Shown: in pieces, positions 45,677 to 53,908 of the stretch | Position numbering within the stretch: the first letter of the stretch is position 1 | How the letters are laid out: every line of letters begins with the position of its first letter | Source of the DNA: a bacterium | Lineage (GTDB): Bacteria > Sysuimicrobiota > Sysuimicrobiia > Sysuimicrobiales > Segetimicrobiaceae | Length of the DNA stretch: 64,000 bases | Direction: 5' to 3' | Assembly (NCBI GenBank): GCA_035945995.1 | Contig: DASYZR010000143.1 | Span: 40,287-104,286 of the forward strand | Position numbers and translations under genes: made by a program | Notes under the pieces: model-generated | Told to the model about the DNA's origin: nothing | Database searches by the model: none | What the model saw: the letters and a program-made list of their open reading frames with translations, nothing else

Positions 45677-46338
45677 CGGCGGCGCTGCTCCGGTTCGTGA
45701 CCAATCCCAGCAACGACTACGCGGGGCACAGCGCGCAGTACCTCACGTTGTGCGCCGCCTCGTTCGTCGCGGCGACCGTGATCGGCGCGGTGCTCGGGGC
45801 GGTGATCGTGCGGCGGCCGGTCCTGGCCTTTCTCGCCGTCAACCTGAGCGGGCTCATGCGCGCGGTCCCGATCATCGCGTTCCTGGCCCTGGCGATTCCG
45901 TACCTCGGCCTGGGCTTCACCCCGGCGTTCGTGGCCCTGACCGTCCTAGGGGTCCCCCCGGTGCTGTTGAATACATTCGCCGGTCTTCGCGGCGTCGATC
46001 CCGCCGTCGTCGACGCGGCCCGCGGGATGGGGATGACCGGCCGGCAGATTGCCCTGCGCATTCAGGCGCCGCTGGTGCTCCCCGTGGTCGCCTCGGGGGC
46101 CCGAACGGCCGCCGTCCAGATCATCGCCACGGCCACACTCGCCGCCATCATCGGCGCGGGCGGGTACGGGGATTACATTCTGTCGGGACTCTACCAGGTC
46201 GACATCACGCAGATTCTGGCCGGCACGGTGCCGGTGTCGGTCCTGGCGATCCTCGCCGAGGTCGGACTCGGGGCGGCGCAGCGGGGGCTGACGCCGCGGG
46301 GACTGCGAACGTGGTCGCTCCAGCGTGGAATGCCATGA
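45673..46338 (+). CDS. Osmoprotectant ABC transporter permease, OpuCD type
   Basis: A 221-residue partner permease with the same layout: MRAVPIIAFLALAIPYLGLG, the EAA loop VVDAARGMGMTGRQIALRI, and AGGYGDYILSGLYQVDITQI. Two distinct permeases plus one ATPase and one free binding protein is the OpuC/OsmU arrangement. Confidence 0.92.
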   Translation: MTAALLRFVTNPSNDYAGHSAQYLTLCAASFVAATVIGAVLGAVIVRRPVLAFLAVNLSGLMRAVPIIAFLALAIPYLGLGFTPAFVALTVLGVPPVLLNTFAGLRGVDPAVVDAARGMGMTGRQIALRIQAPLVLPVVASGARTAAVQIIATATLAAIIGAGGYGDYILSGLYQVDITQILAGTVPVSVLAILAEVGLGAAQRGLTPRGLRTWSLQRGMP

Positions 46339-46360
46339 TATCGGGAGGAGGATGTGCGTC

Positions 46361-47275
46361 ATGTTGAAGCGTGGCGGTTCGTTCCGAGGTCAGATCCTGG
46401 CCCTGGTGATGGTCGGGGCGATGATGAGCGCGGTGGTGCCGGGCATCAGCCCGGGGGTCGCGGCCGCCCCCGGCAAGGGACACCTGACCGTGGGCGGCAA
46501 GCTCGACACCGAGGCCCAGCTGTTGACCAAACTGTACGTCCTCGTGCTCCGCAAGGCCGGATTCGACGTCACGGAAAAGTCCAAGCTCGGGACCAACGAT
46601 ATCGTCTTCAACGCGATTACGAGCGGCCAGATCGACCTGTACCCCGAGTTCACCGCGACCGGCCTGGCCCGCTTGAAGCTTCAGACGACCCACGACGACC
46701 AGCAGGACTACGCCCTCGTCAAGGCCGGCTACGAGAAGCAGTTTCACATTACCTGGCTCGCGATGTCCCCGCTCAACGACACGTACGGGATCTGCACCAC
46801 GTCGGCCGGGGCCGGCCGGCTGGGGACCAAGGTGTCGCAGCTGGCGCAGGCGGCCCCCAAGCTCACCGTCGCGTCGCCGCCGGACGGCACCAGCGATCCG
46901 AACGTGCTTCCGGGGATGAAGGCGGCGTACGGGTTCACCTTCGGGAAGGTCATCGTCCTCGATGAGGCGCTGACGTTTCCCGCCGTCCAGCAGCGGAAGG
47001 CCGACGTGAACGTCTGCTACACGACGAGCGCCCTCATCGCGAAAGATCACTTCGTCCTGCTCGAGGACGACCGCCACCTGTTCCCCATCTATCACCCGGC
47101 GCCGATCGTCCGCGATGCGACGCTGGCGAAAGCGCCGTCCATCGCCGCGGCCCTCAATCGCCTGGCGCCCAAGCTGACGACGCAGGTCAGCCAGCAGCTC
47201 CAACTGCGGGTCGTGAACGGCGCCTCCGTCACGGACGCCGCGACGACCTGGCTCAAGAGCGCCGGCATGCTCTAA
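46361..47275 (+). CDS. Glycine betaine/choline-type substrate-binding protein (OpuCC/OsmF)
   Basis: A 304-residue exported receptor. A signal peptide (MLKRGGSFRGQILALVMVGA, then a small-residue cleavage region) precedes the OpuAC fold: LTVGGKLDTEAQLLTKLYVL, the segment QIDLYPEFTATGLARLKL, and KADVNVCYTTSALIAKDHF. There is no lipobox. Tyr and Phe residues that could form the aromatic cage are present but cannot be proven. GGGAGGAG lies about 10 bases before the ATG used; an ATG nine bases earlier is too close to it. Confidence 0.9.
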   Translation: MLKRGGSFRGQILALVMVGAMMSAVVPGISPGVAAAPGKGHLTVGGKLDTEAQLLTKLYVLVLRKAGFDVTEKSKLGTNDIVFNAITSGQIDLYPEFTATGLARLKLQTTHDDQQDYALVKAGYEKQFHITWLAMSPLNDTYGICTTSAGAGRLGTKVSQLAQAAPKLTVASPPDGTSDPNVLPGMKAAYGFTFGKVIVLDEALTFPAVQQRKADVNVCYTTSALIAKDHFVLLEDDRHLFPIYHPAPIVRDATLAKAPSIAAALNRLAPKLTTQVSQQLQLRVVNGASVTDAATTWLKSAGML

Positions 47276-48042
47276 TGCGGCTCGCCGGCAAGATCTGCAT
47301 CATCACCGGCGCCGGATCGGGCATCGGGCGCGCGACCGCGCTGCTGTTTGCCCGCGAGGGCGCCGCCGTGACGGTGGCCGACGTCGACGCGCGGGCCGGC
47401 GCGCGCGTCGACGCGGAGATCGGGGCCGCCGGGGGCCGGGCCTTCGCGGCCCCGACCGACGTCACGGACCCGTCCGCGTGTGAGCGCACGGCGGCGCTCA
47501 CGCTCGAGCGGTGGGCGCGCATCGACGTCCTGTTCAACAACGCGGGGATCGCCGGCGTCGGCACGGTCCACGAGACGCCGCTCGACCTCTGGGACCGCGT
47601 CATGGACGTGAACGTACGCGGCGTGTTCCTGATGAGCCGCGCGGTCGTGCCGGCGATGATGGCGCAGCGGGCCGGGTCGATCATCAATATGTCGTCCGCG
47701 ATCGCGGAGACGGGGCTGGCCCGCCGCGCATCGTACGCCGCGTCCAAGGGCGCCGTGCTGGCCCTGACGCGCTCGATGCAGGTCGATTACGCGCCCTACA
47801 ACATCCGGGTGAACGCGCTCCTGCCGGGGACGATCCTCACGCCGTTCGTGGAGCGCTACCTCCGCGAATCGTACCCGAGCTACGAGCAGGGGCTCGAGAA
47901 CGTTCGCGCCCGGCAGCTCTCCGGCGACCTCGGCAGGCCGGACGACGTGGCCGCGGCGGCCCTGTTCCTGGCGAGCGACGAATCGCGGTTCGCGATGGGC
48001 TCGGGGCTCGTCATCGACGGGGGGCTGACGGGCTGCCGGTGA
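47275..48042 (+). CDS. Short-chain dehydrogenase/reductase
   Basis: A 255-residue SDR with IITGAGSGIGRATALLFARE, VTVADVDARAGARV, IDVLFNNAGIAGVGTVHETP, and the active-site ASYAASKGAVLALTRSMQVD. Its start shares one base with the stop of the binding-protein gene (TAATG), so it belongs to the transporter operon. The substrate is unknown; oxidation of an imported hydroxy compound is the simplest idea. Confidence 0.9.
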   Translation: MRLAGKICIITGAGSGIGRATALLFAREGAAVTVADVDARAGARVDAEIGAAGGRAFAAPTDVTDPSACERTAALTLERWARIDVLFNNAGIAGVGTVHETPLDLWDRVMDVNVRGVFLMSRAVVPAMMAQRAGSIINMSSAIAETGLARRASYAASKGAVLALTRSMQVDYAPYNIRVNALLPGTILTPFVERYLRESYPSYEQGLENVRARQLSGDLGRPDDVAAAALFLASDESRFAMGSGLVIDGGLTGCR

Positions 48043-48085
48043 CTCGCGCGCATCGCCCCGCTCCCCCGGCGGCCCCGGGCCGGCG

Positions 48086-48697
48086 CTGACGACGCCGACG
48101 TCGCGCCTCGAAGCGTTCAGCGACGGCGTCTTCGCGATCGCGATGACGCTGCTCGTGCTCGATCTCAAGGTGCCGCCGGCGGGCACCGGCGGGCCGCCGC
48201 TGTGGTCCGCGCTGCTCCGGGCGTGGCCCTCGTACCTGGCGTTCGTCACCAGCTTCGCGACCGTCGGGATCATGTGGATCAACCATCATCTCAATTTCAC
48301 ACTGATCCGGCGTACCGATCATACGCTCCTCGTGCTGAACGGCATCCTGCTGCTCGGCGTGACGTTCCTGCCGTTTCCCACCGCGCTGGCCGCCGCCTAC
48401 GTCGGCCACGGCGAGCGGGTCGCGGCCGCCGTCTACACCGGGACGTTTCTCTTCATCGCCGCCGTCTGGAACGTATTGTGGCGCTATGCCAGCGGACGGT
48501 CCGGGCTGCTCGCGCCGGACGCCGACCCGCGGCTCGTGGCGGCGATCACCCGCGCCTACAACGCGGGCCTCCTCGCGTATGTCGTCGCGTTTGGCGTCGG
48601 ATTCGTCCGGCCGCTCGCGAGTCTCGTGCTGGTCGGCCTCCTCGCCGTCTATTTCGCGCTGCCGACCCAGTATCATCGCTGGCTCGGCCCGCTGTAG
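48086..48697 (+). CDS. TMEM175 family potassium channel-like protein (DUF1211), non-canonical start
   Basis: A membrane protein of about 203 residues with four to six hydrophobic segments. The hallmark RLEAFSDGVFAIAMTLLVLD, with the FSDG filter-helix motif, is split by the first ordinary start (ATG 48143). No ATG, GTG or TTG is in frame between the previous stop and that motif. The nearest candidates are CTG at 48086 or ACG at 48089, 48092 and 48098. No Shine-Dalgarno sequence is visible; coupling to the SDR stop 43 bases upstream is possible. Bacterial members conduct potassium, which fits next to an osmoprotectant transporter. Confidence 0.82.
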   Translation: MTTPTSRLEAFSDGVFAIAMTLLVLDLKVPPAGTGGPPLWSALLRAWPSYLAFVTSFATVGIMWINHHLNFTLIRRTDHTLLVLNGILLLGVTFLPFPTALAAAYVGHGERVAAAVYTGTFLFIAAVWNVLWRYASGRSGLLAPDADPRLVAAITRAYNAGLLAYVVAFGVGFVRPLASLVLVGLLAVYFALPTQYHRWLGPL

Positions 48698-48812
48698 CGT
48701 CAGACTGCCGGGCAGCATGAATCGGCGCGCGCGGCCGCGAAGCCACGCATCAGAGCGTACGTCCGCGCGGGTCTCGCCGAGGCGGATCGCCGGTTCACCG
48801 GGGGTGCCCCGA

Positions 48813-49622
48813 ATGCCCAAGTACCGGTTACAGGACATGTCGTGGATGGAGGCCGAGGAGGCGTTCCGCCGGTCGGACACCGTGCTCATGCCGGTCGGCA
48901 CGCTCCACGGACACGGCCCGACGCCGATCGGCATCGACGCGATCTCCGTCGAGGCGATCGCCGAGCGGGTCGGCCGGCAGACGGGGATGCTCACGCTCCC
49001 GCTGCTGCCCTACGGCGAGAACGACAAGATGCGCGACTACCCCGGGTCGCTCGCGATCAGCCAGAGCACCATGGAAGCGTTTTGCACCGACATCTGCCGC
49101 AGCCTTCACCGCAACGGCGCGCGGAAGGTCATCATGCTGAACGGCCACGGCGGCAACCGCGAGCCGTTGACCCGCGCCGGGCGAAACGTGCGCGACCTCG
49201 GCATGCTCGTCGCGATCGTCGAATGGTGGAACATCACGAAGCGCCTGCAACCCGACCTCTGCGCCGACGGCACCCACATCGTCGAGCTCGCGGTTGCCCT
49301 GGCGGCCGGCGGGCCCGAGATCGCGGATCTTCGCGGCGGCGGATACAAGGGGGAATGGGGCACGCAGCCGCCGCTGCGGAAGATGTTCGGGGACGCGATC
49401 AAGCCGCTCGGCTTCAACAACTTCGAATTTGGCGGCGCGCCGCTCATCATTCCCGTGGACGCCTGGGACGTCGACATCGCGAGCGCGCCCGAGGTCGACC
49501 CGCGCCAGGTCGAAGCGCTCCGGCGGCGGGGCGAGCAGATCCTCGACCGCGCCGCCGAATACGTGATCGCGTTCGCCGCGGAGTTCCAGAAAGTCGACGT
49601 CGCCCGCTCACTCGGCCGGTAA
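48813..49622 (+). CDS. Creatininase family protein (amidohydrolase)
   Basis: A 269-residue creatininase-fold metalloenzyme. It has DTVLMPVGTLHGHGPTPIGI then DAISVEAIAERV, where the His and Asp metal ligands sit, LMLNGHGGNREPLT-like IMLNGHGGNREPLTRAGRNV, and THIVELAVALAAGGPEI. Family members cut cyclic or linear amides such as creatinine or formamidopyrimidines; some act in cofactor synthesis (MftE, ArfB). The first ligand region is GTLHGHG rather than the commoner GSxEQHG. No cofactor genes are near. Confidence 0.88.
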   Translation: MPKYRLQDMSWMEAEEAFRRSDTVLMPVGTLHGHGPTPIGIDAISVEAIAERVGRQTGMLTLPLLPYGENDKMRDYPGSLAISQSTMEAFCTDICRSLHRNGARKVIMLNGHGGNREPLTRAGRNVRDLGMLVAIVEWWNITKRLQPDLCADGTHIVELAVALAAGGPEIADLRGGGYKGEWGTQPPLRKMFGDAIKPLGFNNFEFGGAPLIIPVDAWDVDIASAPEVDPRQVEALRRRGEQILDRAAEYVIAFAAEFQKVDVARSLGR

Positions 49623-49676
49623 GGCGCGCCGGCGCGGCTCGCGGCTTCGCGCGCGCGGGCGGGCGATACGGCGGTC

Positions 49677-50756
49677 TTACGCGGGGAGAATCTTGACGGC
49701 CTTCAGCACGTGCGCCGCCGCGGCGGTGCGGGTGCCGACGCCCAGCTTCGCAAACACGTGCTGCAGGTGCTTGATGACCGTGTAGGCGCTCATGCCCAGG
49801 ATCGTCGCGATCTCCGCGTTGGTCTTCCCCTGAACGACCCAGGTCATCACGTCCGCCTCCCGGCGCGTGAGTCCCAAAGGCAGGAACGCATGAGGCGAGA
49901 GAACGCTTGTCTGCTCCTCAAGGAGCAGCAGGCGTTCGTCCGCTCCGCCGACCAGTCGAACCACGAGGTTGTGTCCGGCGCGCCCGATCACCAGCGGCGC
50001 GCGGGCCGGCCCCGGGGCCGGTTCACCCGCCTCGGCGGCCTGTAGTTTGACCCAGCGCTCCAGGGCGTCGGGCAGGCGGTCCCCGCGCCGCGGCGGACCG
50101 CCGCAATAGGCGGCCAGCAGCCCCACCGCCCCCGCGTTGACCAGCCGGACACGACCCTCGCGCGTCAGCGCGACAAGACCGTGCGGCAGCCCGTCGAGGG
50201 CCCGGCGGGTGACCATCTGCTCCTCGCGCATGCGGGCGATCACGTCGGCGTTCCGGTACGCTTCGACGAGGTGGGGGCGGAGCAGATTGAGGAGCCGTGC
50301 TTCCCGGTCGGAGAAGTCCCGTAGGCGCCGCCCCAGGGCGATCCCCACCACAAGCGGGGGCCGGGCGGGCAGCGTGACGGCCGCCTGGTACTCGAGACGC
50401 AACGGCCGGAAGAATTCATTGTAGAGCGCGAGACGGTGAAACCGGCGCTGGGGAAGGAAGTCTGAGATCCGCGCAGCGCGGCCGTCGCCCGTTTCGCGAT
50501 GGCGGGAAATGAGCGGGTGGTCTCCCATGTGCCGGAGAAAGGCAGGTTCGTATTCGGCGGGCACGGCAGGCGCCGACACATAGTCGTTCCGGCGCGCCTG
50601 CGGGTTGGCCTCGTTGTAGGAGATCGAGTCGGCGGGGACGACCCGGGGGAGCGCCGAGAGGATGTATGTCCGAAGCCCCGAACGATCGCGGAACGCGTAC
50701 AGGCCCTGAAGGAACGACGACACCGCCTTGAATTCCCGCAGGCGCAGTCCTTCCAT
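49677..50756 (-). CDS. LuxR family transcriptional regulator
   Basis: A 359-residue regulator. The C-terminal HTH is clear: LGLTRREADVMTWVVQGKTN, AEIATILGMSAYTVIKHLQH, VFAKLGVGTRTAAAAH. The first 180 residues look like a GAF-type sensory domain, and MVTRRALDGLPHGLVALTRE starts a PAS-like segment. No receiver domain is present. The ligand and targets are unknown. An upstream palindrome (50792-50807) and a TATAGT -10-like box suggest self-regulation. Confidence 0.88.
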   Translation of the reverse strand: MEGLRLREFKAVSSFLQGLYAFRDRSGLRTYILSALPRVVPADSISYNEANPQARRNDYVSAPAVPAEYEPAFLRHMGDHPLISRHRETGDGRAARISDFLPQRRFHRLALYNEFFRPLRLEYQAAVTLPARPPLVVGIALGRRLRDFSDREARLLNLLRPHLVEAYRNADVIARMREEQMVTRRALDGLPHGLVALTREGRVRLVNAGAVGLLAAYCGGPPRRGDRLPDALERWVKLQAAEAGEPAPGPARAPLVIGRAGHNLVVRLVGGADERLLLLEEQTSVLSPHAFLPLGLTRREADVMTWVVQGKTNAEIATILGMSAYTVIKHLQHVFAKLGVGTRTAAAAHVLKAVKILPA

Positions 50757-50791
50757 CTCCGCACCGCCCCGCTTGCCGTCTGGCCCGACTA

Positions 50792-50807
50792 TACCAGATT
50801 CTTGGTA
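50792..50807. promoter_or_regulatory. Palindrome upstream of the LuxR gene
   Basis: TACCA (50792-50796), six bases and TGGTA (50803-50807) form a palindrome 36 bases before the LuxR ATG. On the minus strand it overlaps a TATAGT -10-like box. It could be an operator for the LuxR protein itself; it is short and may be chance. Confidence 0.35.
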
Positions 50808-50993
50808 CGCACGAGCACACGTTCGCGGAGGAATAGCCGGCGGTCGGCGGAATTTTGGCTCATCATGACGTGAAGCCCGCGCACCGCGTGTTTATCGAAT
50901 CGCAACACGATTTGAACACAATGGCCGCATCACCCGCGAGGCGGGGGAAACGAAAGCGTCTGCGATGGGCGCAGAAAAAGGGGGCGACGGACC

Positions 50994-51218
50994 GTGGACA
51001 CCAGGCAACTCGGCTTGACCTCTGGGAAGTGGGTAGTGGCGAACTGCGGGAAGTTCCCGAGCGAGAAGAACTGCCAGTTGGTGATCATGGCGCCGCAGAG
51101 TCAACGCCAGGACTTGATCGAGGCGGCGAGCGTGCACGCGGTCAAGAGCCACGGACACGACGACACGCCGGACTTGCGCCGGGAACTGGATCAGTTCCTC
51201 GACGTGGTCGACATCTGA
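50994..51218 (+). CDS. DUF1059 family small protein
   Basis: A 74-residue protein with KWVVANCGKFPSEKNCQLVI, then QSQRQDLIEAASVHAVKSHG and HDDTPDLRRELD. These are the DUF1059 features, with two cysteines and a His-rich HAVKSHGHDDTP segment, which led to its description as a predicted small metal-binding protein. GTG start with AAGGGGG about 9 bases ahead. It heads a three-gene run with DUF1326 and DUF2182 proteins. Confidence 0.85.
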   Translation: MDTRQLGLTSGKWVVANCGKFPSEKNCQLVIMAPQSQRQDLIEAASVHAVKSHGHDDTPDLRRELDQFLDVVDI

Positions 51219-51270
51219 CACAGCGCGGCATTAGCCACGGCTCGACCATACCGAATCGGGGGTGACGGCG

Positions 51271-51873
51271 ATGGGATACAGCGTGGAAGGGCGCTTGCTG
51301 GAAGCCTGCTCGTGCGGGGGGCCGTGTCCGTGCTGGGTGGGGGACGATCCGGACGGCGGGGCCTGTGATGGGTTGGTCTGCTATCACTACGACAAGGGCG
51401 AGATCAACGGCGTGAGCGTGGCGGGTCTTACGATGGCACTGCTCGCGCACATCCCCGGCAACATCCTGAAGGGCAACTGGCGGGTGGCTGTACACGTGGA
51501 TAGCAAGGCCACGCCTCAGCAGAAGGAAGCGATCCTCGCGGCCCACACCGGCAAGCTGGGCGGGCCGATGGGGGACCTGGCCCCGCTGATCGGCGAGGTG
51601 GTCGGCATCTACGATGCGCCGATCGACTTCAACGTGGTGGAAGGCAAGGGCACCATCCGGATCGGCGACGTCGTCTCTGCGGAGATGCAGCCGTACACCG
51701 ATTCGCAGGGCCGGCCGACCAAGCTTGTGGACAGTATCTTCAGCACGATCCCGGGCTCCCCGGCCTACCTCGGCAAGGCGATGTCGTACCGGGTGAATCT
51801 GCCCGCGCACAACATGCGGTGGGAGTTCAACGGGCGCAACGCGGTGCTGGGGATGTTCCGGTTTGAGGCGTAA
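51271..51873 (+). CDS. DUF1326 domain-containing protein
   Basis: A 200-residue soluble protein. The N-terminus MGYSVEGRLLEACSCGGPCP continues with CW then GGACDGLVCYHYDKGEINGV; this Cys cluster (C-x-C-x3-C-x-C) is the DUF1326 hallmark and could bind a metal. A later core has IGEVVGIYDAPIDFNVVEGK. The function is unknown. DUF1326 and DUF2182 genes are often neighbours, as here. A GTG nine bases upstream is an alternative start. Confidence 0.88.
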   Translation: MGYSVEGRLLEACSCGGPCPCWVGDDPDGGACDGLVCYHYDKGEINGVSVAGLTMALLAHIPGNILKGNWRVAVHVDSKATPQQKEAILAAHTGKLGGPMGDLAPLIGEVVGIYDAPIDFNVVEGKGTIRIGDVVSAEMQPYTDSQGRPTKLVDSIFSTIPGSPAYLGKAMSYRVNLPAHNMRWEFNGRNAVLGMFRFEA

Positions 51874-51933
51874 GGCGGCGCGTCCGCCCGGCGGCGGCCG
51901 GCGGGCGGCCGCCCGGGTCCACGGGGTGGGGCC

Positions 51934-52725
51934 GTGATCGGCGCCGTCCGCACGCCGGAGGACGTCCGCTGGTACCGGCTGGCGGTGGGGACGCTTATCG
52001 TCGTCGCCTGGGCCGTGCTGGCGGCCTGGGGAGCGTCGCCGTTTGCGGGCCTGCTCGACCACCGGGAGATCGGGGAGGGCACGCTCTCCGGCTCCCGGCT
52101 GGTCGTGTTTGTGGCGGGCTGGACGCTCATGGTGATCGCGATGATGCTGCCCGGCAGCCTGCCCTTGATCAATCTCTTCGCGCGTCTCGTCGCCGCCCGC
52201 GCCGATCGGGCGCGCCTCCTGGCACGGTTGCTCCTTGGCTACCTAGGGGTGTGGGCGGTCTTCGGCACAGCGGCGTTCCGGGGCGACGCGTACCTGCACG
52301 CGATGGCGGCGCGCCTGCCGCAGCTCGGCGAGGCGGCGCCGTGGATCGGGGTCGCCGTGCTGCTCGCGGCCGGCGTCTACCAGGCGACGCCGCTCAAGGA
52401 CAAGTGCCTCACGAAGTGCCGGTCGCCGTACACGTTTCTCGCGGAGCACTGGCGGGGCCGGGACGCGGCGGCCGAGGCGCTCCGGCTCGGCGTCCGGCAC
52501 GGACTCTTCTGCATCGGGTGCTGCTGGATGTTGATGCTGCTGATGTTCGCGATCGGCGGGGTCAACCTCGGGTGGATGCTCGCGCTCGGCGCGGTGATGG
52601 CGGCGGAGCGGTCGTTCCGCTGGGGCCGGTACCTCACGGTGCCGGTCGGGCTGGCGCTGATGCTCGCCGCTGTCTGCCTGGTATACCGCGTGCCTCTTGT
52701 GATGAGAGTGTTCGGGGGATCGTAG
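51934..52725 (+). CDS. DUF2182 family integral membrane protein
   Basis: A 263-residue membrane protein with about seven hydrophobic segments. Distinctive parts are WTLMVIAMMLPGSLPLINLF, YQATPLKDKCLTKCRSPYTF and GVRHGLFCIGCCWMLMLLMF, which carry conserved Cys, Met and His residues. This is the predicted metal-binding membrane family (COG5486). GTG start. It completes the DUF1059-DUF1326-DUF2182 run, suggesting joint work in metal handling or a membrane redox process; this is inference. Confidence 0.88.
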   Translation: MIGAVRTPEDVRWYRLAVGTLIVVAWAVLAAWGASPFAGLLDHREIGEGTLSGSRLVVFVAGWTLMVIAMMLPGSLPLINLFARLVAARADRARLLARLLLGYLGVWAVFGTAAFRGDAYLHAMAARLPQLGEAAPWIGVAVLLAAGVYQATPLKDKCLTKCRSPYTFLAEHWRGRDAAAEALRLGVRHGLFCIGCCWMLMLLMFAIGGVNLGWMLALGAVMAAERSFRWGRYLTVPVGLALMLAAVCLVYRVPLVMRVFGGS

Positions 52726-52746
52726 CGGCTCTTCCGGCGGCCCCGA

Positions 52747-53121
52747 TCAGGCCGTCTTCGTCGTCTGCTTGCCGATAAACCGCGTCCAGTATCGCCGGAC
52801 GTCGTGGCCGCCGGCGCGCTGCAGCGCGCGCGCAATCTCGGCGCCTCCGCGATCTTCCAGCCGGACGGCCACCATCGTCTCACCGGACCGAATCCGATCG
52901 TTGTACCAGTACGCATCCTCGTGAGGAAGGCCTTCCGCGTCGGGTCCGGACCGCGGCTCGGGCGTGTCGAACAGCCACCCGGCCCACCCCTTGATGTTGC
53001 GGGTCGCCGCGGTCTGCGTTCGCACCCGGTAGTCGTCTTCACTCACCCCGAAGTGTCGGAGGACGCCGGCCGCCCGTTCGGCGGCCGCCGCGTCGGGAAA
53101 GAGGCCGAGCACGTACTCCAC
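52747..53121 (-). CDS. Hypothetical stress-type protein (YflT/general stress 17M-like)
   Basis: A 124-residue protein starting (M)EYVLGLFPDAAAAERAAGVL, followed by RHFGVSEDDYRVRT, and ending WTRFIGKQTTKTA. The first 35 residues look like the ferredoxin-like YflT domain of general stress proteins (a strand followed by a helix that pairs residues). The rest is not recognised. GTG at 53121 was chosen because GGAGGG lies 8 bases upstream; the ATG at 53136 has no spacing from its putative site. Divergent from the LysE gene. Confidence 0.6.
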   Translation of the reverse strand: MEYVLGLFPDAAAAERAAGVLRHFGVSEDDYRVRTQTAATRNIKGWAGWLFDTPEPRSGPDAEGLPHEDAYWYNDRIRSGETMVAVRLEDRGGAEIARALQRAGGHDVRRYWTRFIGKQTTKTA

Positions 53122-53278
53122 GTTGGTACCCTCCATCTCCGGCGTTCGCGTGCCATCATTTAATTTTCCCCACCGCGTCGGCGGATGTTCACTGCCGGCG
53201 GCCGGGGAAACCGCGCCGGCCCGTCGAACCCTCGGGCATCCTCGCGATAGGGAGGGGTACCCTGACCAACGAGGGGCC

Positions 53279-53899
53279 ATGGACGCACGCTTCCTGACGT
53301 ACGTCCTCGTTGCGGCGGTTCTCATTGTGACGCCGGGACCGGATATGGCCCTGGTCGCGCGCAACGCGGTGCGGGGCGGCTATCCCGCGGCCCGCGCCAC
53401 GGCCTTTGGAGTCGGCGCCGGCATTTTTCTGTGGGGATGCGGCACGGCCGCCGGCCTCGCCCAGGCACTCGCGGCCTCGGCCGCCGTGTTCTCCGCGCTC
53501 AAGCTCGCCGGCGCGCTCTTCCTCGTTGCGCTCGGCGTCCGAAGCCTGCTGCGCGCCCGACGAGCGGCCGACGCGGCGGCCCTGGAGCGCCCCGCCGTCC
53601 CCCTCCGAGGCCGGCCCGCATTTGTCCAGGGGCTGATCGGCAACCTGCTCAATCCGAAGGCGGGCGCGATCTTCGTGGCCGTCGTGCCGCAGTTCGTCGA
53701 GCCCGGCGATCCTGCGACCCGGCTTGCGGCCATGACGGCGGCGTTCGTCGTCATGGTGACGGTCTGGCTCAATGTCTACGGGTTTGCGATTGCGCGCGCG
53801 TTCGCGCGCTTCGGGACCGGCATGCGCCGCCTGCTCGATGGAATCGCCGGCGCCGTCATGATCGGCCTCGGCGTACGGCTCGCCGTCGCGCGCCGGTAG
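53279..53899 (+). CDS. LysE family amino acid exporter
   Basis: A 206-residue exporter with six hydrophobic segments. The N-terminal LTYVLVAAVLIVTPGPDMAL carries the PGP motif; other family features are GVGAGIFLWGCGTAAGLAQA and FVQGLIGNLLNPKAGAIFVA. Members export lysine, homoserine, threonine or leucine. It converges on the M20 peptidase gene with 9 bases between stops. Confidence 0.92.
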   Translation: MDARFLTYVLVAAVLIVTPGPDMALVARNAVRGGYPAARATAFGVGAGIFLWGCGTAAGLAQALAASAAVFSALKLAGALFLVALGVRSLLRARRAADAAALERPAVPLRGRPAFVQGLIGNLLNPKAGAIFVAVVPQFVEPGDPATRLAAMTAAFVVMVTVWLNVYGFAIARAFARFGTGMRRLLDGIAGAVMIGLGVRLAVARR

Positions 53900-53908
53900 C
53901 GCGTGGCG

